A stretch of 64,000 nt of DNA from Ligula intestinalis (GCA_036362985.1 JAYGXS010000003.1:33344634-33408633); one strand, 5' to 3'. Shown: positions 47,901 through 60,900, numbered from the stretch's first letter. Notes: a model not told the origin generated them from the sequence alone. Numbers and translations are program-made.

Positions 47901-50900
47901 TTCTTTCCGCATATGACCGTATGTGCCGACTTTTTGGACTTGTCTGAGAACATTACTTCATCACAGAAGGAAATGCTTATCCAAAATGAAACGCTGTGGC
48001 TAATGTATTCCTGTGCAAATAAAAAACGTTCCTTAATATGTTTTCTACTTAAAAATGGCTTAACCGTAGCCATCCTCTGATGAAGGCCAAATTCCCGCAT
48101 TCTTTTCCTAACTAGGGTCTGAATAAAAATTGACAAATGTTCTCTTTAAATAGCGGTAATGGGCATATAATGGTAGATTTTTAATGTTCGACGAATAAAA
48201 TCGTCATCCTTTTTGTTGCAGAGCGTCTTGCTCCAGGATTCTTCCTTGTAGGAACTGTTTTTATAATTAATAATTCGGGATACAGTGGCATTGCTTACAT
48301 CAAACGTACTAGCTAATGAATCACGCGCCAGCCCTTCGGCTGCCATTTTTCGTAAGCGGACAAAATCAGCTTCACATAAATAATGGTCTGACATCCCGAA
48401 TGCACAGCCCAACACCAAAAAAGGACATATATCGCGCCTTCCCGTTTCTATATCAAGCTGACGCTGATAGTCATCGCTGCGGTAAAACAACTTTTTCATA
48501 CCAATTTAGAACTGCATTTTGTGGCACTAAACTCAACAGAATGACGGAAAAAATATTTAAAAGTGGAATTCTTCCTTGTTTCCGAAAATAAATGCGATTC
48601 CTTCAACCTGAACTCACTTCAATCTGAACAATTTCGGACAACATTTGCCGGTCCTAGCAGAGATATGTTCCATATATTTTTCCCTCGTTTTTGAGTTTCT
48701 CCATAGTATAATGCACATTAATAAAAAGTTTGGTTCTGTCATACGTAATAGCATAGGAAATTCCTTCCATATGAGTCTACTCTCATTTCCGCGAAAATAA
48801 ATGTCAATTTCTATTAATAAACCTAACTAAAGCAGTGATTTTCCTAACGAAAAAACTTTTGCAGAATTGAATGAACTCAGTTAATCACAATAGTGTTTTC
48901 AAGTATATACTAAAGTGCCAAGCCCAATTTCATCATGAACGTTGCATGGCCTTCAGCGGCTACTGTAGGTGAATCATGTGAATTGCAACGTTCAGATTCG
49001 TTGACACGGAACTAACTCGTGTCGGATTCCTGCGAGATTATTGCTTTTTCATGTAGTGGCTCGAAAAGTGGCTGTAATGATCGTGCTACAACTCCTCTGT
49101 CAGCCTCCAGTTCGCATCTAGACGGACGGGAGCCTAACTTTGTGCCAGTGACGATCCAAACGCCGAACCTCCAGTCACCCATCCATAAGGTTTCCTCCTC
49201 TACGACCATCATTTACCCGCGTCACGTACTCCACCGATCCTCTCTCCCTCCGCCTTTGTAGGTCCATATCACTGGAACGCCACGAACAGATCACACGGTT
49301 GATTGACAACGCGAAAATTATTCGCGGAACCTATGACACCAAGGCCATGATGATGGGCGGTGGAGATGCAGTGCGCTTCAAGGCCGAAGTGGACATTGAT
49401 GGTCGCGAACTGACTCGAAGGTACCTCGAGACGTTGCCACCGGACAAGCTCCTTGAGGTTTGCCTGTTTTAATTCGCTCTTCTGCCTCCATCCTATTGTA
49501 GTTTGATTGTTTTCATCGATATCACGCAGCATGTCGATTTTAGATCACAAACACTGATCTAATTTCAACAGAGTACATTTAGCTCATTACCGGTATGCGT
49601 TAAAGTGAACTGATTTAATCGGAAGTGTGCGAACTGCAGTTCGGTGTTAGAACGTCAGCTTAGGTGGCTGGAAACCCAGATCCGATTTTGGACTGCGAAT
49701 GGTATTTTCCACTGTGAACGTTTCCAGTTTAGGATCGAGCCTATAAGGTTGCTTCACTTCAAGTTCGCGATTCGATTTCCTCGGAAATTGAACAAGGCAG
49801 CTTATGCAGTTTCGCATGCCTGGATGCATTCTGGTTGGCAGAGTTAAGCGATTTGGGCGAATAATTTGAGAAATACGAAGGGATCACCGGAGCAGGTTTA
49901 ACGAACTGTTGACAGTTGGGAGAGCTTGGCTAACTCACCATTGTCACAGCGTTTAGTGCATTTAATCGAACATAAATGGGAGCAACCTTTTGGCCTCGGG
50001 CTGATCGATCTTTTACGTTCGCTGCCTCGGTCCTTTGTACGATGTTTAGCTGGAATTTTAGCTGCGAGTCACCGAGTGATTGAGCTTCTACCGACGTTGC
50101 ATGGTCTGTCGGTGTTTTTTTTGCGCTGAATGAGTTCGTCATCAGTCCGTGTCTGTGCGACTTCTTAATTTTTATGGCCATCTTTTCCTAGGCTTTATGC
50201 GCTTAAGGATGTATTTAGCATTTACAATCCCATACTTTTACAAATAGCGAATTAGTCATGCCTCCTCCTCCTCCTCATCATCATACACTTCGGACTTCTT
50301 ACTACAGGGCTCTTCACGTGACACATCCTGGGCAGTTGGTTCCTTCTCCCTTTCAGTGGTCATTAAAATGCAACCTTAGGACAATATCAACTTATTTATC
50401 TGTAATGTGAACTGGTGTTTTATTAAGTATTTTAGTAAAAATTCGTCAGCCTCCGACAAAATTCTGGGAGTTAGTCCTCTCTGAGTATCTTAAATTCTTG
50501 TATTTTCGGGTTTTCAACTCCCGATAGTTTTTAGGAGCAACGAACCAGTGCCTGAGTTCGAGGTCTGCCTTGACATTTGCTTTTATGCAGATCACTCAGA
50601 CAGTTTACACCATTCTATACATTGACGTCGCAGGTGGAGTGCGTCGGCACTTCCGTGTTCTGGGGACTTTATACCAAAAATAACGGAGCTTTTAGGTTCG
50701 AGTCCCCTGTCGTTCTCTGCGCCTTTCCGGTCGCGCCTTGTTCAAAGCACTACGTCTGAGTATTCGAAACATCCTAAATTTCAATCCGGTTCTCAGACAG
50801 AAGCCACAGGCCATGTAAACGCCGCATAATTATTCTGCAGACCTTTCTTTTGACATGTAAATGCTTTTGCCGTCACCATTCCCAGTCAATCTCTCCAACT

Positions 50901-53407
50901 TAACGTGGCTTGGCTTTTATAGTTTTGTGCAGTTCGTTTGCTAACTCTGTTTCTTTTTGTTTAATGTAGGAAGTAAACAGCATAACTACAGAAGAACAGG
51001 TGGTTCATTTCATGCTGAAACATGGCGACCAGATTGTGAACACACTGGGTGCTGAAATCAACAAGATTGAGGAAAATATCAAGGTAGGACTTCCTCTGTC
51101 TACTTTGTCTACATAACCGTTTGTGATTTAAGGGCTGCAGCCATTGTTGCGTAGGAAATTGTTCCTCTTGGCATAAGTTGTTTTGAACTGGTCGAGCTAA
51201 AGCCCCAGACTACAGGCCTCCGTTTGTCAAAAATCTCGGTTAAGCTCGCGCTCACAGAACAGTAGTCGCATGGGAGGGTTTGGTGTCGGAGTGATTTCTT
51301 ACGGACTCGAAAGCCGGCATCTTCATCTCTCCATCCGAAATGCCAGTTTATAGTTCCGGAATTGCGCTAGACCGTAGAAAAAGCCTTCTTAGCTGGCGGG
51401 CTGCATTCGCCAAGTGCTAATTTACTTTTTTACCGGTAACTGGCTTGCAAAAATCGATCTCAAACTAAACGTTAAAGTATCGCTGGTAGTCTGTTCGAAA
51501 CTGCTATCTTTCGGCTAGGAGGGCCTATTGGTTGCGATGGTAACAATCATTGGAAGTTGTGCTATTGCTGGTCTGCCCTTGACGTTTCGGTTAGCCTGTA
51601 GTTAAACCAGCGGGCTTCCTATTTCAGAGGATTCCAGCAGTGACTAAGAATTTTTTGAACTCTGCTCTGCTGTGCTGTTGCGCATGCTAGCCTAGGCACC
51701 TGTAAGATGAGCAAACACTGGAGGTGTTTAAACACCGTTCCCAGAGAACCCGAGAACACGCCGACTTAGTTTCGAGCGAGACAGTTTGCACGAGGACAAG
51801 TCGAGGATTTTGGACATGCTTTCTCGCGTTTGGTTCATGAGTTCAGTCCTACAACGCTTGGTTCGGTGCCGCTGCCCATCCCGGAGTCTTGAAGGGGTCA
51901 GTTAAAACCGTGGTTCGTCATAGTCTATCAAGATATTAGTTTACCTCTCTAATCTGTAGTATTTGTTCTCCCTCCATGGCCAGAAGCAAGCTATGCTACC
52001 AAATTTATTTTGCACAGTCCTCGAGAAAATGCCGCTCTACTTACATAGAAATGAAGTTGGACCGGAAGGGGGTCCTTTTGGTCGACCTTGCTCTTTTTGG
52101 TCCGTACTTTTTTGCGGAAGTGTTGACTGCTATTTCCTACCTGTAATCATATACCAAAGGATAAGGAGAATGCGAGGGCCAACACCGAAACATACATCTC
52201 TTGAGTTTTTAGTTAAAAGCCGTCGTCAGACTGCAGGTGAGCATTTTCTGAAGAAGAGCAGACAGTTTTAGCTTGCCCTCGGGTGTCCCAAGTCTTGCAC
52301 TGTGGCAAGTAGTTGCAAAATTCCACCTCCTGGCGTGTGAGTATGCAGCGTCGTCAACCTCTATTGGGACTAAAGGCCGGATTCGACCGAAGATATGTGT
52401 AAATTACTGTCTATAGCTTAGTTCGACGGCAATTTTAGAGAACCTACTGTAATGGAGAATGCATTGAATAAATAAAGAGGTTCTTTAAAACGAGACCTGG
52501 CAGCCACTGCGTATCAACAAGCAATCCTATTAGATCGAAAAAATGAGAGATAGAGAAGTTGAACTACGATTTAATCAGTCAAACGCGAGCAACCAATCGC
52601 CACACTCATATTGAGAAAACCAGCTGTCGATTAAGTAAGATAAATCTAGGGCATGGCTACTGCATTAAATATGCACACTAATTTGAAAAGTCCCCAGCTC
52701 CTAACTTTGATAAAATTGGTCTGGCCAGTATGTCAGTTGAGGTTTCAAACATGTTCTGGCCTATTCCTTTCAATTTTGAATTCCTTCTACGACCGTACTA
52801 AGACCTCACGGATCCATTCCAGTGACCGTTTTCCTACCGCGTACAAATAGTGTCCCATCACTTCCTTCACTAATCCTGCTGGAATGTTCGCGTAAATCGC
52901 TATTGTTTTGGCATTATAATGCCGTAGGAATTAGGAAAGGACAGCAGTGGTAATGGAGAACAGCCTACATGTAGCAAGCAGATAGGTCTGCGTGCAATAA
53001 AACATACGGCGTGGGACGAAAGTGAACAGCCAGTGCCCATTGTCACTTTCGGATGTCGTACTGCTGGAAATATCCCAGCTGCATTTACGAGCTGTACGAA
53101 CATACTCATACATTCGGTTAAAGAAGTTCTTTGAGAAAGAGTAATTTAATGTGTGTATTTTCGACTGTGGTTCCCCAGTTCGTCGTCAGGCAGCATGAGA
53201 TTTATGCAAAAACAGCTTACTCAACATACTCATAGATATTATTTACGCAGAAGACTACCGCCTGAATTTGTTCGATTATCAAAGCAATTTGTCTTGCAAT
53301 CTATGAACACAAGTCACATTTGCTGCTGCCTTTTCTACACTATTTTCTTTTTATCCTTCCAGAAAGAATTTCCTGACGTCAAACACATTGACATCGAAAT
53401 AAATTGA
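44936..53407 (+). CDS. SLC30A9: SLC30A9 (ZnT9), mitochondrial zinc exporter, seven exons seen
   Basis: SLC30A9 is a cation-diffusion-facilitator protein that moves zinc out of the mitochondrial matrix. Exons: 44936-44989, 45202-45304, 45477-45532, 45830-46297, 49262-49457, 50970-51083 and 53363-53407. Every junction has GT/AG borders and matching phase. TM1 begins GRVVIFAVAV. TM2 has HSVAD, the zinc-site HxxxD motif. Next come YGYSRMRSISSLISGVAIFF, the TM5 motif LLEDTAAVLG, where this subfamily has Glu-Asp instead of the usual HxxxD, and FIIHTNTEVLLGK. The C-terminal cytosolic-type domain (RFKAEVDIDGRELTRRYLE, FMLKHGDQIVNTLGAEI) ends FPDVKHIDIEIN, close to the vertebrate ending. The N-terminal part is missing: either upstream exons were not found or they lie in the 40.6-44.9 kb stretch. 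Intron 46298-49261 hosts a foldback and a Tc1 remnant. No stop or frameshift is seen. Confidence 0.92.
45202..45304 (+). CDS. SLC30A9: SLC30A9 exon (TM1 end and TM2 zinc motif)
   Basis: The acceptor is TTTTTTTTGTAACAG and the donor is GTACTC. It reads NSLNMAAKAIVWWYTG and MFSEMMHSVADTMNQ; HSVAD is the metal-binding HxxxD. Confidence 0.92.
45477..45532 (+). CDS. SLC30A9: SLC30A9 exon (short loop)
   Basis: It lies between CCTTTCTAG and GTTAGT and reads ILLAYGLYYSLHLPDADHP, the last codon being completed by the next exon. Confidence 0.9.
45830..46297 (+). CDS. SLC30A9: SLC30A9 main membrane exon (TM3-TM6)
   Basis: It is 468 nt between TTTTCCACAG and GTATGT. It encodes YGYSRMRSISSLISG, the DPSTSVVLLEDTAAVLG motif and the TM6 end TNTEVLLGK. 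This is the most conserved part of the family. Confidence 0.95.
46537..46817. repeat. foldback: inverted pair of Penelope-terminal-repeat-like sequences
   Basis: Arms 46537-46640 and 46714-46817 (104 bp each) are reverse complements with scattered mismatches, around a 73-bp spacer. Each arm contains the TGATGA...CGAAACGTC-type core, a GGCGAATAAAAGTATTGTC run and a TCGTCTTCTT edge. The same sequence occurs once more at 43545-43628. No coding sequence is left between the arms. Confidence 0.85.
47343..48499 (-). pseudogene. Tc1/mariner-type transposase remnant
   Basis: Reading on the minus strand, the N-terminal ORF (48499-48146) has a helix-turn-helix region (FVRLRKMAAEGLARDSLAST, DVSNATVSRIINYKN). 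The second ORF (from 48136) holds the first catalytic Asp in SFCDEVMFSD. In a shifted frame DNAPAHRSKEV gives the second Asp. The end has SPDFNPI followed by KKY, where the third acidic residue (PIEN) is expected, then LIKRNWHKPPTI and a final TGA near 47343. At least three frameshifts break it. Terminal inverted repeats were not found. It sits inside an SLC30A9 intron, opposite in orientation. Confidence 0.85.
49262..49457 (+). CDS. SLC30A9: SLC30A9 exon (C-terminal domain start)
   Basis: It is 196 nt after CCTTTGTAG. It encodes SISLERHEQITRLIDN, DAVRFKAEVDIDGRELTRR and PPDKLLE, and ends at GTTTGC in phase 0. Confidence 0.93.
50220..50300. repeat. short TCC/TCA microsatellite in an SLC30A9 intron
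   Basis: A run of CCTCCTCCTCCTCATCATCAT lies at about 50261-50284 within the intron between the exons ending at 49457 and starting at 50970. Confidence 0.7.
50970..51083 (+). CDS. SLC30A9: SLC30A9 exon (C-terminal helix)
   Basis: It is 114 nt, exactly 38 codons, between TTAATGTAG and GTAGGA. It reads TTEEQVVHFMLKHGDQIV and NTLGAEINKIEENIK. Confidence 0.93.
53363..53407 (+). CDS. SLC30A9: SLC30A9 terminal exon
   Basis: It has fourteen codons and TGA after TTTATCCTTCCAG. It reads KEFPDVKHIDIEIN, matching the conserved family C-terminus. Confidence 0.9.
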   Translation, partial: KEFPDVKHIDIEIN

Positions 53408-56400
53408 TGCCGCTGCCAGTCAATAATCTGCTTCCGTGCCCTGTGATATTCAGCCTACTACTTCACAACCAAAAGCTTCATCTATTATCCGATCCGGTTG
53501 GTCTGTGGGTTTCAGCCAAACTAGGCTGATAACAGACCCAAACCGAGATTAATCCATCTATTGTATACATTTTATCTGCCTATTCTTATCTGACCCCGTG
53601 AAAGCCACCTCCATACCGTTTTATGAAAACTGAATTATAAGGGATTACTTGACTTATGCTTCTATTATTTATATATTGAGCTTGTTCTTCGTCTCGCCTC
53701 GGGGCCAGGTCCGTCACCGGGGCAAACTGGCGGTGTCCTTGTCAGTGCGTGTCGCAACTTACTGAGTGAGATGTGACAGTTGTTTATAAGTGACTGTCAA
53801 GCGCGTTCGCTTGTGGTATGATCGGGCGCGTTGGAATAAGGTTACCTGCCGTGGGAGACACCTAAGTGGCACTTGATGAACTGCCACCATTTGGGCACGC
53901 GCGCGCGTGCGTCCCGTCCAGAGGTTTAAGGTCATCGCGTGTGCAGTCACAGCGCATTTATATGACTTTGCGGGAGTCTATGTTCACAAAGGAGTCATTT
54001 TTGCAGTCGGCTGCAGGCACGACACGTCAAGACTCTGCTGGCATTCGGTTAGGCTGGGCTCATAAAAATGTACTTATCAAAAAAACCCCGGCAACCTACT
54101 CTTTGGATACTCCCCGTTTGACTGCTTCAAACTTGCTGTCTCTGGTGCATACTACGATGGAGGTGTTCATAAATCTCGTTACCGTACCTACTGATCCCGT
54201 TGTGCCCTTGAGTTCGATCTAGAGCACCACAGGCACGCGCATAGCAATTAGTATTATATGATGACCGGGAACCTGAGTCTCCTGTCGCCAAGCTCATGGT
54301 AAGTGTCGTCATTGATTTGAAGATTGTTTTGTCTTCGAGTTCAAACCGAAATCCCGAGTGGGTGGCCATCGAGATGTTTGTGAATTATGTTTCTTCACAG
54401 CCATTCTACGGAAAGATAATGCTATGATCATATTCACGGTTCAGGACATGGGTGCATCTATAGTGGTGGATTCACAACAGCGACTGCACGAAGGCGAGAT
54501 CCGTGGGTGAACGCGGGCACCTGGGACGCCAAAGCTGCTGTCGAGGTACTCGCTTTGTTCGCAAGATGTACTAACTCCTATTGTGTGCTCGAATTGATTA
54601 TGCGCACGACTCTTTACGAAATCTCAGCATGCGCACGAGGGTTGTACTTCTGGCAATGGGCTTGGGTGTTGCTAAAAAGCAAATGTTACTTAATCGGTGC
54701 AAATTTAATCATTTCCACGACAAAACACCCGATGGTGTGGACTCCACCTTAGTATTCGGCTGACTCTGAAATCTTCGTAGCGGTGACGCAGAATTGATTT
54801 TAATTCCCCCGCAATGCCTGGAGTAACGGAAACCATAAGATACCACGATTTTTTCTCAACGATCAATACTTGACAATAATAGAGGAAGTACGATAAATGT
54901 TTAGAATAAACAACGATAGTAGGGTGCAATTAAAAAAGCGACAATCAGAGGTGTTAATTGTTATTTCATCTCATTGGTCCAATTATTTGCACCTGTGTGT
55001 GAGAAATAATCAATTTTTCGTAAATTTGGTCTCTCCTCGTGCGATAGATCACATACTGCAAAAGCCGACGGGGACAGGGGATTTGGTGATCCCAAAGATA
55101 ATTACTTGGTACAGTCAAAGAAATTGTACAATACAGTCTTGCTTTGTCCTCCGATTACTATAATCAATGCAGAAAACGAAGGGTTTGGCTAAACCACATA
55201 TGATAACCAGATTATCCGCCATCTAGTGAATTTTTTGCACATTTGGCCATGTGTCAAATCGATGCGGCCATCAAATTTATGCAAATATCGCATAAGTCGT
55301 CAAACTAAGAGTACAGGTACTAGCGGAATGTCCGAATGAATTTTTGTTGTTTTTTTACCGTTGCACGAACAGCTGCGAGATCTGATTCATCGGTGGGTCA
55401 GGTAGCAACCTTTGGGTGCTTTCTGTTATATGCTCCAGTTTTCAGTGGTCCGTCTTTTTATTTTTTTCGGATTTAATGGAGGAACTTGGAACGTGTTCTT
55501 CTGGATATATTTGAGCCGAAATCTACCGGCTTCAGCAGGTTCAGCGCGCAACATGAACAAGTCAAGACAGGATACCAGTAGTATACTTACTGGCAGTGCA
55601 GGCACCAGCTAAAAGCCCAAACACGTGAGCTGTCCGAAAGATAGGCCGTGAAACATTTCTTCTACTGAATGTCTACTGGCAGCTGTCGAATATTACGATG
55701 ATTAGAAGAGAGTAGCTCCAACTTTTGGGAGAAATTTGAAAATTTGACTTAAAATTCGTTGAATAAACTTCCATCCGCAGGTAAATGTGCGTCTAGTCGT
55801 GGATTGTTGGGGCTTGCGCATAGAGGGTCTTCTTATTTGCTTTACTCGACCCAACTTTTATACAGTTGAATGATGTTAAGTGTCACACTATATTTTATTT
55901 GAAGTAGTGATATACCTAAATAGTGGCGAAATTTTTGTGTTTTCCAGAACCCAAAGGTCCAAAATTTTGCTTTTGAGGAGTACTCTTTTCAATATTTAGA
56001 CAGGAGGGTTAAATGTAACTCCTGTGCTACGAAGCGGACTTTCAGAAAAGAGTCAATGCGGTCTGACCACCAGTCGAGCATAATAAGATCAACATGCAAC
56101 CCTCGAAAATAACATGACAGTAGATTAAACGTGTGACAGACTTATCATGGTAAGCAAATGAAGAATCGGTGTGCCAAAAGTTAGAGCCCGGGGCCGGTTT
56201 CACTCGTTCCTCTATCATTAGGAGCCAGCCGAAAGTTCTGACTGAGCCAACCACATATTATGGAGTAGGGTGCATAATTTGAGTTGACTTGAAGAGTTAC
56301 ATTTTTATCTAACGACCTTCGGTTCTAATACAGAAAATGGTTCGCATTCGGACTCGGTGTTCACTGGCAAACGGCCCTAAAACAACATCGTTCGTGAAAT

Positions 56401-57859
56401 CTGCACTACGATCAGATCCCAATTAGCAGTTGGCCTTTGAAACCTTACGATGTGCACTCAGAACTCAAAGCCGTTGTTTAGGGGATAAAATCTAAAAACA
56501 GTCTCGGGGCACAATGAGTGTAGTAGCAGAGCCCGAGTTACAAAGGGTTCCGTCCTTAGATAGAAATCTTTAGATGGTATTAAGGAGAGGATGGAAAAGG
56601 GAAGCATGGACAAGAAGCACTCTGTTTGGAAATCGGGAAAGTATTCAGGGGGGGGGCGGGATTATATTTACAGGAACAGCAATCACAGTGTCTTCAAGTA
56701 CGCATCAAATAGGTCATCCTTTGAATCTGCAAAACGACGGCAGAAAGTTTTGTCATCGCAATCTACGACAGAATCGAGTGGCGTGTAAAGGGGCCTAAAA
56801 GAATGATTAAAAAAATTGATTCACAATCATGGGAGCCACCGATAAACAACCGTACACGGCAATTGTTAAGCATAATATCAGCATACGGCATAAGTATGGA
56901 GGAAGTCTTCAAACTACACTCAGTGCCCGATCTCAAAAAAACCGAAATAATTACTTAATTAGCATGCACTTTTTCTACTGGTTTCCGACGCCGTTACAAA
57001 GTTAAATATATGTTATAGGCAAAAGTCCACAAGTGGCCCAATCAACAGGCACTGGAAGCATTGGTGAGTCAAAGGGGGAGAGAGGTGGGGCCGTGAGATA
57101 TGATTTGTTTACTCTCATCTCTCCATCCGAAATATTTTGCAGAGACTTTGACACCATTTTAAGCCAAGAAGTCAAATACCATCGTTCAAGGTGTGCGCTA
57201 GATTTTGTGTATGACTTTCCCATTGCGAGAGTATCCCTTGTTTTTAAGTAGATATTATGTCTGCAAGGATTGTTAGCACAGACCCTATAGATGCATTAAA
57301 TACTTCCGGTCAGAGAACAGAATGACCAGCATCTGGCTCTCAAAATTCGCCAAAATCGTTTCACTTTCAACCCGTCACCCTGATTACTTTTAATGGGTAA
57401 TTTGAAAGCCCAATCCTCTTTATAATGTCTCAGAGCGTGTGCACGCAAACCTCCGTCATCTTTTGTATGCTCTGAACTGAAGTTCTTCTGATGCTGGCCT
57501 CGATGTTGATCACGAGCTTCATGGTGACAGTTGTGTCTTTCGTCTGACATACTCTAATTTTTAAAATCTTTTTATTCCTAACCGTCATCATTATCTCCGC
57601 AACTGACAAATCCAGATGGGCGAAAACCACAATCTTATATCTTTCGGCGTCTAGTCTGGGGAAAAGCCTTGAAATCCCAGTTTTCGCACACAAGTTGTTT
57701 CCTCGAAGCTACTGGAAGGATTGTACAACTATTACGCAATCCACATCGACATGGATTTCGGTTAGTATTTTAACGTCACATATACAGTATTGGCCATCAA
57801 CAGGGACGTGTGGGACGTAGGCTTCATGAACCTCAAATCACTCTCTGACACTTTACTCT
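53408..57859. other. intergenic between convergent SLC30A9 and MTERF3
   Basis: The two genes end tail to tail about 4.4 kb apart. Several ORFs up to 118 codons (for example 53866-54222 +) lack motifs. A CG-repeat patch (CGCGCGCGTGCG) lies near 53899. No terminator or polyadenylation signal could be assigned with confidence. Confidence 0.5.
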
Positions 57860-57916
57860 TTACGGCAAAGCAGCGGTGGCGATGGACAAAAATTCTTCTC
57901 GATCGCAAACAGCGAT
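57860..57916 (-). CDS. MTERF3: probable MTERF3 terminal exon
   Basis: It has eighteen codons and TAA after an ATCGAG acceptor: IAVCDREEFLSIATAALP. It fits the position and charge pattern of the MTERF3 C-terminus and is in phase with the 58035 donor, giving a 118-nt intron rich in pyrimidines. The weak acceptor makes it uncertain. Confidence 0.4.
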   Translation of the reverse strand: MAVCDREEFLSIATAALP

Positions 57917-60900
57917 CTCGATATGGCAATACAGTTAAAAGGTAGTTGGGATCACGCCAACGGCTTACGAAGCATTGAGCCAGGACAGAGTAACAGAAAG
58001 AGGCGAGGGGGAGGGGAAAAGGAAGGACACTAACGTACTTGCTGCCATCCGGTTGAAAGAGCTTGCAGTGAACCAGGAAGTTGGTCCTTTCGGCAAGGAT
58101 ACGCGGAGAGGAAGTCAGGGCCTTGGGCGACTTGGCAATTACATCCAGAGGAAGGTTGAGGCGGGAGTTGAGGTGATAAAAATTTTCGCACAGCACACGA
58201 CGACCTAGAAGAGATTTAAACGCATACATTAAGCAGTTATTCCCTTAAACTATCCGATAATAGTAGCGATAAAGCGATAGAGGTGTGTGAAGGAAGTCAT
58301 TTTTACCTATTTTTCGCAATCCGCTTAGGTAAGTCTAGCATAGCATTTAGTAACATTTAAAAGTAATTGGCAAACTAGGTTTGAGCTGGTGGAAGACGAA
58401 ACAACTGTGGTTAGATATTTACGTCAAATTTTCCACAATCCGCCCTGGCTACGAAGAGTTGGTAACAGTAAATACACCGAAAAACGGCTGAATAACGGAC
58501 TATTTACGACAGCATCCTCGACCCATCAGACTCTGTAGTAGCCCAGCGTCAAATAAAAGACACAAGGCAAGTCTGCATTTAAATCCCCTGACAAAGGAAC
58601 GAAGTTGTAGCCCGTGAAGATTGGGCTGCCCAAGCATTCCATACGTCATTTCCGTGTCATGCACTTGTTTCTTCCGCCCATACTCCTGGTTCAGAATTGT
58701 TTTTTTGACTACAATGCTGTCAACTCTGTCCGGATGGAGCGCTATTCCAGCGGTGTATCCCATTTAAAAGGTGCCTATTTAAGTACTGTAGGCATCGAAG
58801 AAATAAAAAAAATTACTTACTGGTGATAATGATCCGAGGACACTCGACAATCATTTCTCGAGTAACGGGGAGGCTGAAGCCCAGCATCTTTGTCATTACG
58901 ACGAACACATCCTGAAAGTTGAAATAAATAAGCCAAAAATTGTAATTTAACGGACCAGATGCAAGCAAATGCAAGAAAAAAGTGGTTATGTAAGCGTGTT
59001 GCAGTAGAGTGGGGGAAGATTACGATAGCAGCGATTTTACAGCTGCTGCTGACCAGGCCCATCCTGTTACAGTGCCAAACGCTGATGGATGGATTCGGAG
59101 AGATTACAGAGCGTACTGGCTGCTCTAATATAAATCTCTCGTCCACACGCTCCAAGACACAGCTGCGTGTCCCTCCATCAATACGACCGGCCTTCACGCG
59201 CACACGTTTGCAGTGGCGAGATGCTTATTACGTGACATTGCGCCTGGTAGTCACCTGGTGGATGCTAAATTGATTGCTTAGGAAATCCTGCCTGGGCAGT
59301 CGGTTTACTGTAACAGAATTGGTAAATTCCAGGTGCTGCAGTAGACTGGGCGGATACATCGACCTAAGTGTAACTAAACACGGCTCCCGACAGGGCCTCG
59401 ATAAGTCATTTGGCTAGAGCGCTGGCTGTACGAAAGCCTTCCCCTTGCTGGCTTGGGTCCGAATTCCACAGAGGCCATCGAGATTTTCACAAGTGACTCA
59501 AATAAATTACTTAAATCTAAAGCCAAAGCCTCCATTAATTCTACACTTCTTCGAGGTCTAGAGAACCCTGCACCTGTGCTGGCAATTTAAGTTACGAAAG
59601 TAAGTGTCAGACAGTGAACGCGGTCCTCATTTCGACTCTAATAGAATTAACGTCCTGATAATTAAAGTCAACCAGTGCTGCTAGAAGAAAATACTTTTTG
59701 TGGCGGCACTGCACTCAATAAGAAAATGGAGCTATATAAAATAAACAGTAGTAGAAAATATGAGGTAAATTACAGTAGAGCGAAGTACAATGGACCACAC
59801 GACAATTTGACTTTCGCAGTCAATGATGTCTAGTGCTGTCTTGGAAGATTAGTAGTGATGTTCAAACATTTGATTATGGTGAAGGTGAACGAAGTTGCCT
59901 CTGCAGGAAGCATGCGTCATACCTCAAAAGTAGGACTTAAGTCAGGAAGACTGATAAAACGAAATAAGGTCTCGGTGTGTCAAGCACGAATCAGACAGAA
60001 AAGCGGCGAAATAAGTGCGAAGCTAGTACCTGTGCTGTTAGTGCGACGAATAATGCTAAAAGTGCATAATCGTAATGCCTGCTGGCCGCTTGCGTCACTT
60101 ACACGATCACTTCGCTGAAACTGATGGATAGAGCGTGAAAAGGTTTGTCCCCAAGGATTTCGCCCCAACAGAGTTCACGACAGAAATATAAACTAGAAAG
60201 CAATGATAGGATGCTGGAGAAACCAATGCTAAGTGAATCACCCCCACTACCCTTCGGAGCTGCATCATGCAGCGGCATAGAATCAGCAAAACACAGACCT
60301 GGGCTTTTAGCTAGTACCTGGGCTGTACTTGTACTTGATTCGATTAGCTCCTGTTGTTGGATGAATCGACTTCGCGGATGCCACGGATTGCGGCGGCTCA
60401 TAAGCGGCGATCGGAAGCGAGCACCTAGCAGATAATGACTCTGTGTTTGTCCCAGTGTTGCAAGCCGTAAACGGTTAAGAGGGCTGTCGATACGATGAGT
60501 GAGTCAAATATAAATTATTGTATCCCATTTACGCGAAGGGGGCCAAAACAGATCATATCAAACAGCCTTGAGGACTTGATGGGCAGTTTTAAGAAGGAGT
60601 CAGTTAGCCTGTCAGCAGGCAACCTTCAGAGGCAAAACTCGTAACGAGTCGCGAGGCTGAATTGTCGTGGGAAAGGGTATCTTGGTATTGGCCTCGACGT
60701 TAGCTTTCCCCAATACATGGCGTATGCAAATCCAGCTGACTAAAGCGCTTTACATGGCACAAACCTTCGTCTAACGCGTGCCACATATGTGAGGGGCGAT
60801 AGTTGGGAGTTCCCACAGATTGGACGCAGGCGAACTAGTGCATACCACAGGCCAGCGTAGCCACTGGTACAACACGTGTGCAGCTCGCCTGAGGATGGAA

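Larger units (their letters stand above)
46298..49261 (+). other. SLC30A9 intron of about 3 kb holding two mobile-element remnants
   Basis: GTATGT at the start, TTTGTAG at the end. It contains the foldback 46537-46817 and the Tc1-type remnant 47343-48499; the remainder is unassigned. Confidence 0.85.

Noticed and set aside
50640..50720. GGTTCGAGTCCC, a perfect tRNA B-box word
   Set aside because: No A box at the right distance and no cloverleaf could be drawn; lies in an SLC30A9 intron.
53866..54222. 118-codon plus-strand ORF after SLC30A9
   Set aside because: No recognisable domain and no splice context; intergenic position between convergent genes.
57430..57693. 87-codon minus-strand ORF below the MTERF3 end
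   Set aside because: Considered as a further MTERF3 exon, but it shows no mTERF repeat pattern and no phase-matching acceptor.
60100..60200. Segment with a strong GTAAGTG donor on the minus strand, tested as the missing MTERF3 exon
   Set aside because: The frame that ends in the needed phase contains a TGA before any usable acceptor; the other frames end in the wrong phase.
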